Assembly (NCBI RefSeq): GCF_030655615.1
Contig: NZ_JAURVJ010000213.1
Location: 17,036-81,035 of the forward strand
Origin: Nocardioides sp.
GTDB taxonomy: Bacteria > Actinomycetota > Actinomycetes > Propionibacteriales > Nocardioidaceae
Direction of reading: 5' to 3'
Length of the DNA: 64,000 bases
The notes under the pieces: generated by a model
Seen by the model: the letters and a program-made list of their open reading frames with translations, nothing else
Database searches by the model: none
Told to the model about the DNA's origin: nothing
Shown: positions 19,864-28,930 of the stretch, piece after piece
Layout: each line of letters starts with the position of its first letter
How positions within the stretch are numbered: position 1 is the stretch's first letter
Made by a program: the position numbers and the translations under genes

Positions 19864-22673
19864 ACCGGCTGCAGCTGGTCCGTCAGCGGCAGCAGCACCC
19901 GGAAGGTCGTGCCCAGGCCCGGCTCGGAGTCCAGCGTGATCTCGCCGTCGTGCGCGCGCACGATGGCGGCGACGATGGGGAGCCCGAGGCCGGTGCCGGG
20001 GATGGCCTGCGTCTGGGCCTGCTCGCTGCGGTAGAAGCGCTGGAACACGGCGTCGTGGTCGGCCGACGGGATGCCGATCCCCGTGTCACGCACCGTCAGC
20101 ACCGCCTGGCCGCCGACGTGGGCCAGGGTCACGTCGACCCGGCCGCCGGGGGGCGTGAACTTCACGGCGTTGCCGAGCAGGTTGGCGACCAGCCGGTCGA
20201 GCTGGCTGCGGTCGCCCGCGACGGCCAGGGGCGTCGTACCGGGCTCGACGTGGACCGTGACGCCGTGCCGGGCGGGCGGCACCGAGAGCGAGTCGTAGGC
20301 CGACGCCACGCAGCTGCGCAGGTCGACCCGGGTGCGGACGCCGAGCGAGGCGTCGGACTCGAAGCCGCTCAGCAGCAGCAGGTCGTTGCAGATCGCCACC
20401 AGCCGCTGGCCGTTGCGGGCGATGGTGTCGAACATCGGGAGCTGCTCGGGGATCGGGTCGACGATGCTCCCGTCGCGCAGCATCTCGGTGTAGCCGAGGA
20501 TGCTCGTCACCGGCGTCCGCAGCTCGTGGGACACCGTCGAGACGAACTCGTCCTTGGCCCGGTCGAGCGCGCGCAGCCGCTCGACCGCGGTGCGCTCCTT
20601 CTCGAGCGCCGCCACGAGCGTCTCCTGGCCCTCGCGCTGCGCGGTCACGTCGCGGCCGACGCAGAGCAGCCCGACCCGGTCCTCGCCGAGGTCCTCGGTG
20701 ACGCTGAGCGTCATGGACACGATGAGCTCGCGGCCGTGCCGGGTGCGCCAGGTCCAGTCGCGGGGGACCGACTCGTCGCGGTCGCCGATCATGCCGACCA
20801 GGCAGAGGAACGCCGCGTGGATGCCGTCCGCGCCGGTGCGGGTGCGCAGCTGCTCGGGGTCGAAGAGCTCGATGAACGACCGGCCCTCCAGGTCCTCCGG
20901 CGTCCAGCCGAGCATCTCGCCGGCCCCGGCGTTGACCAGGGTGATCCGGCCCGCGCCGTCGACGCCGACGAGGGCGGTGGCGATCGAGGCCGACAGCAGG
21001 TGCGACATCAGCCCGGTCGTGCTGCGCTCGGAGGTGACGTCGATGCCGGTGATGACGGCGTAGGACGCCGCGCCGTGCTCGTCGGCGACGACGTTGGTGT
21101 TCCACACGATGCGCAGCGGCTCGCCGTCGGCGGTGAGGCCGAGCCGTTCGGTGACCATGGGGTAGCCCGAGCGGTTGGGCCACAGGTACATGGCCTCGGT
21201 CTCGGCCCGGCTCAGCGCCGCGATCGGCAGGTCCCAGACCGGGCGGCCCACGAGGTCGTCGTCGGCGAAGCCGGTGATGGCGCGGGTCGCGGCGTTGACG
21301 CGGACGACCGTGCCGAGGGCGTCGGTGACCAGGATGACGCAGGCCGTCGTGTCGAGGGTGGCGTCGTTGAGACGGGTCGCGGCGACCAGCTGGCGCTGGG
21401 CGTCGTGCTCCTGGGTGACGTCGAGCAGCTGGGCGGAGTAGATCCGCGAGCCGTCGCGCCAGTCGAGCGCCGCGATCGCCACCTCGAGCCGCGAGCCGGC
21501 GCGTCCGAGGGCGACCGCGTGCCCGTGCCACCCGTCGGCGCGCCCGCGGAGCAGCCGCACCAACCCCTGGTCCGCGCGGTCGAAGGTGTCGAGCACGCTG
21601 TCGAGCCGGCGGCCGGCGACGTCCTCGCGGGAGGACCCGAGGATCGTGCACGCGGCGTCGTTGAGCTCGTCGATGCGCAGGACGCCGCCCAGGTCGCGGA
21701 GCAGCACCATGCCCAGCGGCGACTCGGTGAAGCTGCGGTGGAAGATGTGCTCGTCGGCGGCGACCCGCTCCAGCAGCCGGAGCCGCTGGCGCACGGTGAG
21801 CGCGAGCGGCAGCGCGACCAGTGCTGTCGCGAGCACGTAGGTCAGCACGACCAGGCCCGTGGTCGCCCGGTCGATGTCGGCGGCCGCCACCGGTCCGGCG
21901 CCCGCGGCGGTCGCCGTCGTCACCGCGACCGCGAACCCGACGAGCTGGGCCGCCACGACGCCGGCGTCGAACCGCAGGGCGGCCCACACGAGCACCGGGA
22001 TGGGCAGGAACGTCAGCGGGGTGTCCTGGCTGGGTGCGAAGACGGCGGCCGTGACGGCGCAGAGCAGGAGCACCTGGACCAGGAGCTCGCCCGCCGACTC
22101 GGCCCGGGCCCGGACCTCGTGGCCGAGCAGCGCAAGCGCGCAGAGGAGCAGTGTCGGTACGGCGTGCTGGGCGCCGAGGAGCAGGAGCTCCTCACCCGAC
22201 GGGCCGGGCCCGCCGCCCCCCGCCGCGAAGGGCTCGGCGAGCCCGATCACGCCGCACGTGACCGAGGCGGCGACGACCGCGAGGAGGTCGCGCTGGGTGA
22301 TCAGCCGGGCACCGCGGCGCCCCCCCCGGGTGACCACGAGCGCGCCGGCCACGGCCGCGAGCGCGTGCAGCCCCGCGGTCGTGGCGGCCGGCCGGAGGTC
22401 GTCGCCTGCAAGCAAGCCGACCGCGGTGCCCAGCACCGCCAGGGTCACGACCAGCAGGGGCCACCGGCGTACGGGGGTCAGGGCGACGAGCGCGACCCCG
22501 AGCCCCACGCTGGTCCACCAGGACGCGAGCGCCGACACCGACTCGAGGTCGAGGGTCAGGGCGACGTCGACCGCCACGACCGCCGTCAGCAGTGCGATCG
22601 TAGGGCGGCCCGCGAGTGCGCAGGGGGAGGCCACGCTCCACATTGTCGAACAGGGGCCGCGCCCCCGAGGCAC
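19860..22673 (-). CDS. Multi-PAS membrane sensor histidine kinase
   Basis: N-terminal TM region, several PAS domains, HisKA FVSTVSHELRTPVTSILGYTEML, HATPase DTGIGIPSADHDAVFQRFYRS. Confidence 0.92.
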   Translation of the reverse strand: MPRGRGPCSTMWSVASPCALAGRPTIALLTAVVAVDVALTLDLESVSALASWWTSVGLGVALVALTPVRRWPLLVVTLAVLGTAVGLLAGDDLRPAATTAGLHALAAVAGALVVTRGGRRGARLITQRDLLAVVAASVTCGVIGLAEPFAAGGGGPGPSGEELLLLGAQHAVPTLLLCALALLGHEVRARAESAGELLVQVLLLCAVTAAVFAPSQDTPLTFLPIPVLVWAALRFDAGVVAAQLVGFAVAVTTATAAGAGPVAAADIDRATTGLVVLTYVLATALVALPLALTVRQRLRLLERVAADEHIFHRSFTESPLGMVLLRDLGGVLRIDELNDAACTILGSSREDVAGRRLDSVLDTFDRADQGLVRLLRGRADGWHGHAVALGRAGSRLEVAIAALDWRDGSRIYSAQLLDVTQEHDAQRQLVAATRLNDATLDTTACVILVTDALGTVVRVNAATRAITGFADDDLVGRPVWDLPIAALSRAETEAMYLWPNRSGYPMVTERLGLTADGEPLRIVWNTNVVADEHGAASYAVITGIDVTSERSTTGLMSHLLSASIATALVGVDGAGRITLVNAGAGEMLGWTPEDLEGRSFIELFDPEQLRTRTGADGIHAAFLCLVGMIGDRDESVPRDWTWRTRHGRELIVSMTLSVTEDLGEDRVGLLCVGRDVTAQREGQETLVAALEKERTAVERLRALDRAKDEFVSTVSHELRTPVTSILGYTEMLRDGSIVDPIPEQLPMFDTIARNGQRLVAICNDLLLLSGFESDASLGVRTRVDLRSCVASAYDSLSVPPARHGVTVHVEPGTTPLAVAGDRSQLDRLVANLLGNAVKFTPPGGRVDVTLAHVGGQAVLTVRDTGIGIPSADHDAVFQRFYRSEQAQTQAIPGTGLGLPIVAAIVRAHDGEITLDSEPGLGTTFRVLLPLTDQLQPV

Positions 22674-22732
22674 TTTTCGGAGAACCCGTCACCTGGCCGC
22701 CCGGACGGCTGCCGCGGGCTACCCTCTCCGGC

Positions 22733-23599
22733 ATGTTGGTCTCCGAGCGCATCGGCCAGTTCTTCCTGCAGAGCGACTCGGGACGCGACCGGCTCGAGTA
22801 CACCGAGTACGGCACCGGTGACTCCTGGGTCGTGCTGGTCCACGGCCAGCTCATGCCGCGCCGGATGCAGCAGCCGCTCGCCCGGGCCCTCGCCTCCGAG
22901 GGCCTGCACGTCGTCACCGTCGACCTGCTCGGCCACGGCCGCTCCGACCGGCCCGCCGACCCGCTCGTCTACTCGATGACGGCGTTCGGCGAGCAGGTCC
23001 TGGCCCTGCTCGACCACCTCGGCGCGCCCCAGGCCGTCATCGGCGGGACCTCGCTCGGCGCCAACGTGTCGCTCGAGGTCGCCGCGGCGGCCCCCGAGCG
23101 CGTCCGCGGGCTGATCCTCGAGATGCCGGTGCTCGACAACGCCGTCGAGGCCGGGATCGTCGCGTTCGCGCCGCTCATGTTCGCCGCGCGCTTCCTGCCC
23201 TTCACCGTCAACGGCCTGCGCCGGGTCACCAAGCCCGTGCCGCGCGGGATCGTGCCGTTCTGGGTCGGCATCGCGCTCGACACCTGCAACCAGCGCGCCG
23301 ACTCGATGGCCGCCGTGGTCCACGGCATCTTCTTCGGCCGCGTCGCCCCGTCGTCCAAGGTGCGCCGCGCCATGACCATGCCGGCCCTGGTCGTCGGGCA
23401 CCCCTCCGACCCGATCCACCCCGCCGCCGACGCGGCGATGCTCGCGGCCGAGATGCCCCACGCGACCTTCGTACGCGCCCACAGCATCCTCGAGTGGCGC
23501 CTCTGGCCCGACCGCCTCGACCGGGAGGCCGTCGACTTCGCCCTCGGCTGCTGGAAGAAGGAGGCGCGCGCGCGTCGTCCCCGAGGCTCCACCGCCTGA
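22733..23599 (+). CDS. Alpha/beta hydrolase
   Basis: VVLVHGQLMPRRM; GGTSLGANVSLEVA nucleophile elbow. Confidence 0.9.
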   Translation: MLVSERIGQFFLQSDSGRDRLEYTEYGTGDSWVVLVHGQLMPRRMQQPLARALASEGLHVVTVDLLGHGRSDRPADPLVYSMTAFGEQVLALLDHLGAPQAVIGGTSLGANVSLEVAAAAPERVRGLILEMPVLDNAVEAGIVAFAPLMFAARFLPFTVNGLRRVTKPVPRGIVPFWVGIALDTCNQRADSMAAVVHGIFFGRVAPSSKVRRAMTMPALVVGHPSDPIHPAADAAMLAAEMPHATFVRAHSILEWRLWPDRLDREAVDFALGCWKKEARARRPRGSTA

Positions 23600-23615
23600 G
23601 GGGGATGATGGGCGG

Positions 23616-24344
23616 GTGCCTCTCTACCGCGACGAGGCGGTCGTGCTGCGCACCCACAAGCTGGGCGAGGCCGACCGCATCATCACCCTGCTGACCCGCC
23701 ACCACGGGCGGGTCCGCGCCGTCGCCAAGGGCGTCCGTCGTACGACGTCGAAGTTCGGCTCCCGCCTCGAGCCCTTCACCCACGTCGACCTCCAGCTCGC
23801 CGAGGGCCGCACCTTCGACATCGTCACCCAGGCCGAGACGCGCTCGCTGTTCCACGCCCAGATGGGCAACGACTACGACCGCTACACCTCGGGCACCGCG
23901 ATGCTCGAGACCGCCGACCGGCTCGTCCCCGAGGAGAAGGAGCCCGCGGTGCAGCAGTTCCTGCTCCTCGTCGGCGGCCTCCGCGCCCTCTCCGCCCCCG
24001 ACCGCCGCCCCCTCCAGGTGCTCGACTCCTACGTCCTGCGCTCGCTCTCCGTCGCCGGCTACGCCCCGACGTTCGACCACTGCGCCCACTGCGGCATCGC
24101 CGGACCCCACCGGTGGTTCAACCCCTCCATGGGCGGCGCCCTCTGCGCCACCTGCCGCATCCCCGGGTCCGCCTCACCGGCTCCCGAGACCCTCCTCGTC
24201 CTCGGCGCCCTGCTCGCCGGCGACTGGGACGCCGTCCACGCCACCGACGACCGACAGCTCCGCGAGGCCAGCACCCTCGTCGCCGCCTTCCTCACCTGGC
24301 ACCTCGAGCGGCAGCTGCGCTCCTGGGAGCACGTCCAGCGCTAG
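23616..24344 (+). CDS. recO: DNA repair protein RecO
   Basis: LYRDEAVVLRTHKLGEADRIITLLTRHHGRVRAVAKGVRR; CAHCG zinc ribbon. Confidence 0.95.
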   Translation: MPLYRDEAVVLRTHKLGEADRIITLLTRHHGRVRAVAKGVRRTTSKFGSRLEPFTHVDLQLAEGRTFDIVTQAETRSLFHAQMGNDYDRYTSGTAMLETADRLVPEEKEPAVQQFLLLVGGLRALSAPDRRPLQVLDSYVLRSLSVAGYAPTFDHCAHCGIAGPHRWFNPSMGGALCATCRIPGSASPAPETLLVLGALLAGDWDAVHATDDRQLREASTLVAAFLTWHLERQLRSWEHVQR

Positions 24345-24405
24345 CGCGCGCCCTCGACGGCGTCGTGCTCGCGAGGCTCGAGTGCTGGTCGTCCGACCCG
24401 ACCTG

Positions 24406-24482
24406 TGCGCCGACTCGGCGTACAGGCTGAGTCTCTGCGCCGACTCGGCGCGATCTGGTTCGCACTCTGCGCCGACTCGGCG
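24406..24482. repeat. Three copies of palindromic 15-mer TGCGCCGACTCGGCG
   Basis: 24406-24420, 24436-24450, 24468-24482; between recO and uppS. Confidence 0.95.
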
Positions 24483-24508
24483 GTGGGTCGGGGACGTGGA
24501 TCCCTAGG

Positions 24509-25282
24509 GTGGTGGGTGTGAAGCGCGCTGTCCGACGACCAACGCCGCACCCGTCCGGGGCGACGCCGCCGAGCATCCCGCCCGAGCTCGTGCCCCGGCA
24601 CGTGGCGATCGTGATGGACGGCAACGGGCGGTGGGCCAAGGAGCGGGGGCTTCCGCGGACGCGGGGGCACGAGGCGGGGGAGGCCTCGCTGTTCGACGTC
24701 GTCGAGGGGGCCATCGAGATCGGGGTCAAGGCGGTCTCGGCCTATGCGTTCTCCACCGAGAACTGGACGCGCTCGCCCGACGAGGTCAAGTTCCTCATGG
24801 GGTTCAACCGCGAGGTGATCCGCCGGCGGCGCGACGAGATGCACGAGCTCGGGGTGCGGGTGCGGTGGGCCGGGCGGGCGCCGCGGCTGTGGAAGTCGGT
24901 GGTCAAGGAGCTCCAGGTCGCCGAGGAGCTGACCCGCGACAACGACGTGCTGACCCTGACGATGTGCGTCAACTACGGCGGCCGGGCCGAGCTGGCCGAC
25001 GCCGCCCGGTCGATCGCCCGTGAGGTCGCCGCGGGCCGGCTCAACCCCGACAAGATCGACGAGAAGACCTTCGCCAAGCACCTCTACGTGCCCGAGCAGT
25101 CCGAGGCCGACCTCGTCTGGCGGACCTCGGGGGAGCAGCGGCTGTCCAACTTCGTGCTGTGGCAGGCGGCGTACGCCGAGATGGTCTTCACCGACATCCT
25201 CTGGCCCGACGTCGACCGGCTCGCCCTGTGGCGGGCGATCGAGATCTACGCCGAGCGCGACCGGCGCTACGGCCGGGCCTGA
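24509..25282 (+). CDS. uppS: Isoprenyl transferase (undecaprenyl diphosphate synthase family)
   Basis: [51 protein letters not shown]. Confidence 0.95.
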   Translation: MVGVKRAVRRPTPHPSGATPPSIPPELVPRHVAIVMDGNGRWAKERGLPRTRGHEAGEASLFDVVEGAIEIGVKAVSAYAFSTENWTRSPDEVKFLMGFNREVIRRRRDEMHELGVRVRWAGRAPRLWKSVVKELQVAEELTRDNDVLTLTMCVNYGGRAELADAARSIAREVAAGRLNPDKIDEKTFAKHLYVPEQSEADLVWRTSGEQRLSNFVLWQAAYAEMVFTDILWPDVDRLALWRAIEIYAERDRRYGRA

Positions 25283-25301
25283 GCGACGCTGGGCGACCGG
25301 A

Positions 25302-25433
25302 TCAGCCGGCGGCGTTCTTGAGCAGCCACTCGTCGACGGCCCGGTCGGTGTCGGCCTCGACCTCGTAGGCGTCCTCGGAGGTGATCGTGTCCTCGAGCCG
25401 GATCGGCGCCGGCAGCTCGGAGAATCGGCTCAT
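25302..25433 (-). CDS. 43-aa small protein, hypothetical, coupled to zur
   Basis: MSRFSELPAPIRLEDTITSEDAYEVEADTDRAVDEWLLKNAAG; ATGA overlap with Fur-family stop. Confidence 0.6.
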   Translation of the reverse strand: MSRFSELPAPIRLEDTITSEDAYEVEADTDRAVDEWLLKNAAG

Positions 25434-25843
25434 GCCTCGACGGTACGCCGACGGCGGCACGGCGCACAGGTCCCGAACACCTCGAGCGTGTGGCTGACGT
25501 CGATGAAGCCGTGCTCGTCGGCGACGGCCCGCGTCCACCGCTCGACCGCGGGCCCCTCGACCTCCTCGGTCGCCCCGCAGGTACGGCAGACGAGGTGGTG
25601 GTGGTGCGTGGCCGAGCACCGGCGGTACGTCGTCTCGCCGCCCTCCGCCCGGAGCAGGTCGACCTCGCCGGCGTCGGCGAGCCGCTGCAGCGTGCGGTAG
25701 ACGGTCGCCAGCGCGACCGGCTCGCCGCGCCGCTCGAGCAGGGCGTGGATCTCCTGCGCGGAGCGGAACCCGTCGGCGGAGTCCAGGGCCTCGACGACGG
25801 CCGTGCGCTGCCGCGTCGGCCTGACCGGCTGACTACTTGTCAT
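25430..25843 (-). CDS. zur: Fur-family regulator, probable zinc uptake regulator Zur
   Basis: RQRTAVVEALDSADGFRSAQEIHALLERRG; HHHHLVCRTCGATEEVEGP and CAPCRRRR; beside znu genes. Confidence 0.9.
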   Translation of the reverse strand: MTSSQPVRPTRQRTAVVEALDSADGFRSAQEIHALLERRGEPVALATVYRTLQRLADAGEVDLLRAEGGETTYRRCSATHHHHLVCRTCGATEEVEGPAVERWTRAVADEHGFIDVSHTLEVFGTCAPCRRRRTVEA

Positions 25844-25917
25844 GGGTGACCACCAGGATGCAAGCGGGCGCCCGGCGCCCGGGCCACACTCCTACCGGGC
25901 CACACGGCGCACGTCGG

Positions 25918-26011
25918 GAGGAGTCGGCCCCCGTGCCGGTCCTGCCCACCGAACCGGACTGGCGGCAGCGTGGGCAGGTGGTGCGGGCAAGGCGGCACGA
26001 GTCGACTCCTC
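25918..26011. repeat. Interrupted long inverted repeat between znuB and zur
   Basis: GAGGAGTCG...GTGCCG...CTGCCCACC / GTGGGCAG...CGGCAC...CGACTCCTC. Confidence 0.75.
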
Positions 26012-26024
26012 ACGACAAATCGAT

Positions 26025-27035
26025 TCAGTGCTCGTCGTAGTGCTCGCCGTGGACGGCGTGGCGGTGGCCGTCGTGCACGTAGTCGACGTGGTCGTCGTGG
26101 GGCACGGCGACGTGCCCGCACTCGGGGCCGTGGTCGTGAGTCTCGTGCCCGTGGTCGTCGCTGACGTCGTGGCCGAGCGGCTCATCGGCGAACGGGGTGC
26201 GCAGCCGGGCTCGGTGGCGGAGCCAGACGCCCACGGGCCAGGTGACGACGAAGCCGAGGAGCGAGAGCAGCACGATGGTCGGGCCGGGCGCCACCTGCGC
26301 CTGGTAGGACGCGAACGCCGCCACCACCAGGCCGCCCACCGACGCGAGCGCGCCAAGGAGCATGGCCGCGCCGAGCGTCGTGCGGAACGAGCGGGAGAGC
26401 TGCTGCGAGGTCGCGACCGGCACCACCATCAGCGCCGAGACGAGCAGCAGGCCGACGGTCCGCATCGCGACGGTGACGCTGACCGCGGCGAGCACGGCGA
26501 CGAGCAGGTTGTAGAACCGGACGCGCAGCCCGGCGACGCGCGCGAACTCCGGGTCCTGCGCGACCGCGAACAGCTGGGCCGCCAGCCCGACGCACACCCC
26601 GATGACGATCGCTGCGAGCACCATCGTGACGACCACGTCGCCGGCGGAGATGGTGGTGATCGAGCCAAAGAGGTACTGCTGCAGCCGGGCCGCGCTCTGG
26701 TTGCCCAGGCCGGTGATGAGGACGCCGCCCGCGAGGCCGCCGTAGAACAGCAGCGCCAGCGCGACGTCGCCGTTGGTGTGCCCACGCTCGCGGATCAGCT
26801 CGATCGCGATCGCGCCGAGCACGGCGACCACGACCGCGGTCCACGTGGGGGACCAGCCGGTCAGCAGGCCGATCGCGACGCCGGTGACGGCCACGTGGCC
26901 GATGCCGTCGCCCATCAGCGCGAGGCGCCGCTGCACGAGGTAGGTGCCGACCGCCGGTGCGGCGACGCCGGTGAAGAGCGCGGCCAGCAGCGCGCGCTGC
27001 ATGAAGGGCAGGCTGAACAGCTCGGCGGGGCTCAT
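26025..27035 (-). CDS. znuB: Zinc/manganese ABC transporter permease
   Basis: MQRALLAALFTGVAAPAVGTYLVQRRLALMGDGIGHVAVTG; His-rich C-terminus. Confidence 0.93.
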   Translation of the reverse strand: MSPAELFSLPFMQRALLAALFTGVAAPAVGTYLVQRRLALMGDGIGHVAVTGVAIGLLTGWSPTWTAVVVAVLGAIAIELIRERGHTNGDVALALLFYGGLAGGVLITGLGNQSAARLQQYLFGSITTISAGDVVVTMVLAAIVIGVCVGLAAQLFAVAQDPEFARVAGLRVRFYNLLVAVLAAVSVTVAMRTVGLLLVSALMVVPVATSQQLSRSFRTTLGAAMLLGALASVGGLVVAAFASYQAQVAPGPTIVLLSLLGFVVTWPVGVWLRHRARLRTPFADEPLGHDVSDDHGHETHDHGPECGHVAVPHDDHVDYVHDGHRHAVHGEHYDEH

Positions 27036-27823
27036 CGGTCGCGCTCCAGGGGTGAGGACACGTGCGGGACGTGGTCGTGACGGCGTACGTCGTGGTGGTG
27101 GCCGTGGTCATGGTGGCCCGGAGCGTCGGCGGGGGCGCCGTCGTGGGCGATGCGGCCGTCGCTCATCACGACCACCCGCTCGACCAGCGGCGCGAGCGGG
27201 CCGAGCTCGTGGGCCACCTGGACCACGGTGGAGCCGCGGTCCTTGAGCGCGCCGAGGGCGTCGGCGAGGACCTGCTGGTGGTGCAGGTCGACACCGGCGG
27301 TCGGCTCGTCGAGGAAGAACAGCTCGGGGTCGCCGGCCAGCGCCCGCGCGATGAGCACCCGCTGCTGCTGGCCGCCGGACAGGGTGCCGACCCCGTCACC
27401 GGTCCGCTCGGTCAGGCCGACGAGGGCGATGGCGTCGTCGATGGCCCGCCGGTCGACCGCACCGAGCGGCCGGAGCAGGCGGCGCCGGGCCAGCCGGCCG
27501 GAGCTGACGACCTCGCGGACGGAGGCGGGCACCCCGGACGCGGCGCCGCTGCGCTGGGGCACGAAGCCGATGCGCTGCCACTGGTCGAAGTCGCCGGACG
27601 GTACGCCGAACAGGCGCAGGTCGCCGCGGGTCAGCGGTCGCAGCCCGGTCAGGGCGCGGACCAGCGTGGACTTGCCGGAGCCGTTGGCGCCGAGCAGCGC
27701 GACGAACTCGCCGGTGGCCACGGTCAGGTCGATGCCGCGCAGCACCGGCCGGCCGCCGATGGCGACGGCTCCGTCGCGGAGCACGATCGGCGTCACCGAG
27801 GTGTCGGGCGTGGTCAGCGGCAT
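27032..27823 (-). CDS. znuC: Zinc/manganese ABC transporter ATPase
   Basis: LLGANGSGKSTLVRAL, LSGGQQQRVLIARAL, LFFLDEPTAGVD. Confidence 0.95.
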   Translation of the reverse strand: MPLTTPDTSVTPIVLRDGAVAIGGRPVLRGIDLTVATGEFVALLGANGSGKSTLVRALTGLRPLTRGDLRLFGVPSGDFDQWQRIGFVPQRSGAASGVPASVREVVSSGRLARRRLLRPLGAVDRRAIDDAIALVGLTERTGDGVGTLSGGQQQRVLIARALAGDPELFFLDEPTAGVDLHHQQVLADALGALKDRGSTVVQVAHELGPLAPLVERVVVMSDGRIAHDGAPADAPGHHDHGHHHDVRRHDHVPHVSSPLERDR

Positions 27824-28725
27824 CCGTTGGCCTCTCGCAGGGCGGCTAGGTTGCCGCGCATCAGGCTCAGGTAGTCGTCGCCGCTGGTCGTGTCGGCAAG
27901 GCCCTCGAGCGGGTCGAGCACGGCCGTCCTCACGCCCATGTCGTCGGCCAGGGCCTGGGTCAGGCGCGGGCTGGCCAGCCGCTCGGAGAACACGGTGGTG
28001 ATGCCGTCGTCGCGGATGAGGTCCTGGAGGTCGGCCAGCACCGCCGGCGTCGGCTCGGCGTCGGGGGTGAGGCCGGCGACCGGGGCCACCTCGAGGCCGT
28101 AGCGGCCGAGGTAGCCAAACGCGTCGTGCGACACCACGATCGTGTGCCGGTCGCAGTCGGCGAGTCCGTCGGTGAAGGCCGCGTCGAGGTCGACGAGGTC
28201 GGCCCGCAGTGCGGCCGCGCCGGCCGCGAAGTCGTCGGCGTGGTCGGGGTCGATGTCGGACAGCGACTCCGCAACCGCGTCGCCGAGGTCGGCCATCTTG
28301 AGCGGGTCGAGCCAGAAGTGGGGGTCGAGCTCGTCGCCGTGGTCGTGGCCGTCGCCCTCCGTGTGGTCGTCGCCGTGCTCGTCGGCGAACGGCTGCAGCC
28401 CGATCACCGCGGCGGCGTCGATGACCTCGCCGGCCGCGTTCTGGGCGACGGCGTCGTCGACGGCCGGCTGGAGCCCGTCCTCGTGGATCACGAGGTCGGC
28501 CCGGGCGATCTCGGCGGTCTCGCGAATCGTGAGCTCGAGGTCGTGCGGCTCGGTGCCGGGCGTGGTCAGGTTGCTGACGACCGCCAGGTCGCCGGCGACC
28601 CGCTCGGCGACGTACTCCAGCGGGTAGAAGGCCGCGGCGACCTGGGTGCCCTCGGTGTCGTCACCGAACGCCGCGCAGCCGGAGGTCGCGAGGAGCAGCG
28701 TGAGGAGGAGCGGGGCGCGTCGCAT
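27814..28725 (-). CDS. znuA: Zinc ABC transporter substrate-binding lipoprotein
   Basis: Lipobox TSGCAAF; HGDDHTEGDGHDHGDELDPHFWLDP His-rich loop. Confidence 0.93.
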   Translation of the reverse strand: MRRAPLLLTLLLATSGCAAFGDDTEGTQVAAAFYPLEYVAERVAGDLAVVSNLTTPGTEPHDLELTIRETAEIARADLVIHEDGLQPAVDDAVAQNAAGEVIDAAAVIGLQPFADEHGDDHTEGDGHDHGDELDPHFWLDPLKMADLGDAVAESLSDIDPDHADDFAAGAAALRADLVDLDAAFTDGLADCDRHTIVVSHDAFGYLGRYGLEVAPVAGLTPDAEPTPAVLADLQDLIRDDGITTVFSERLASPRLTQALADDMGVRTAVLDPLEGLADTTSGDDYLSLMRGNLAALREANGCR

Positions 28726-28761
28726 GAGAATCATTCTCAGTCTTGATGAGAATGATTGTCA
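28725..28761. promoter_or_regulatory. Tandem Zur-type operators
   Basis: TGAGAATCATTCTCA (28725-28739) and TGAGAATGATTGTCA (28747-28761) at the znuA start. Confidence 0.85.
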
Positions 28762-28767
28762 AAGGCT

Positions 28768-28821
28768 CGGACACTCGCCGGTCTCCGGCGAGCTTGCTCG
28801 ACGGAGGCCAGCGAGTGTCCG
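28768..28821. terminator. 19-bp near-perfect inverted repeat
   Basis: CGGACACTCGCCGGTCTCC ... GGAGGCCAGCGAGTGTCCG. Confidence 0.7.
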
Positions 28822-28930
28822 ATCAGGCCTGCAGGTTGAGGAGCGTCGGCTCCGTGACGCTTGCGGCACGGAGCGACGCGTCTCGAAACCACCGCAGCGT
28901 CACGTCAACAGCAGCGGCGTCAGGAGCCCG

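Noticed and set aside
19773-22979. 1068-aa plus-strand ORF antisense to the PAS kinase
   Set aside because: Composition (R/H/G/Q/A/D/V rich, no domain) is typical of an antisense frame in GC-rich DNA; minus strand encodes a clear PAS/HisKA/HATPase protein.
24406-24482. Possible mini-CRISPR array
   Set aside because: Repeat is only 15 bp, spacers 15-17 bp, no cas genes; better explained as operator-like palindromes.
25842-27080. 412-aa plus ORF over znuB
   Set aside because: Antisense of a well-supported ABC permease.
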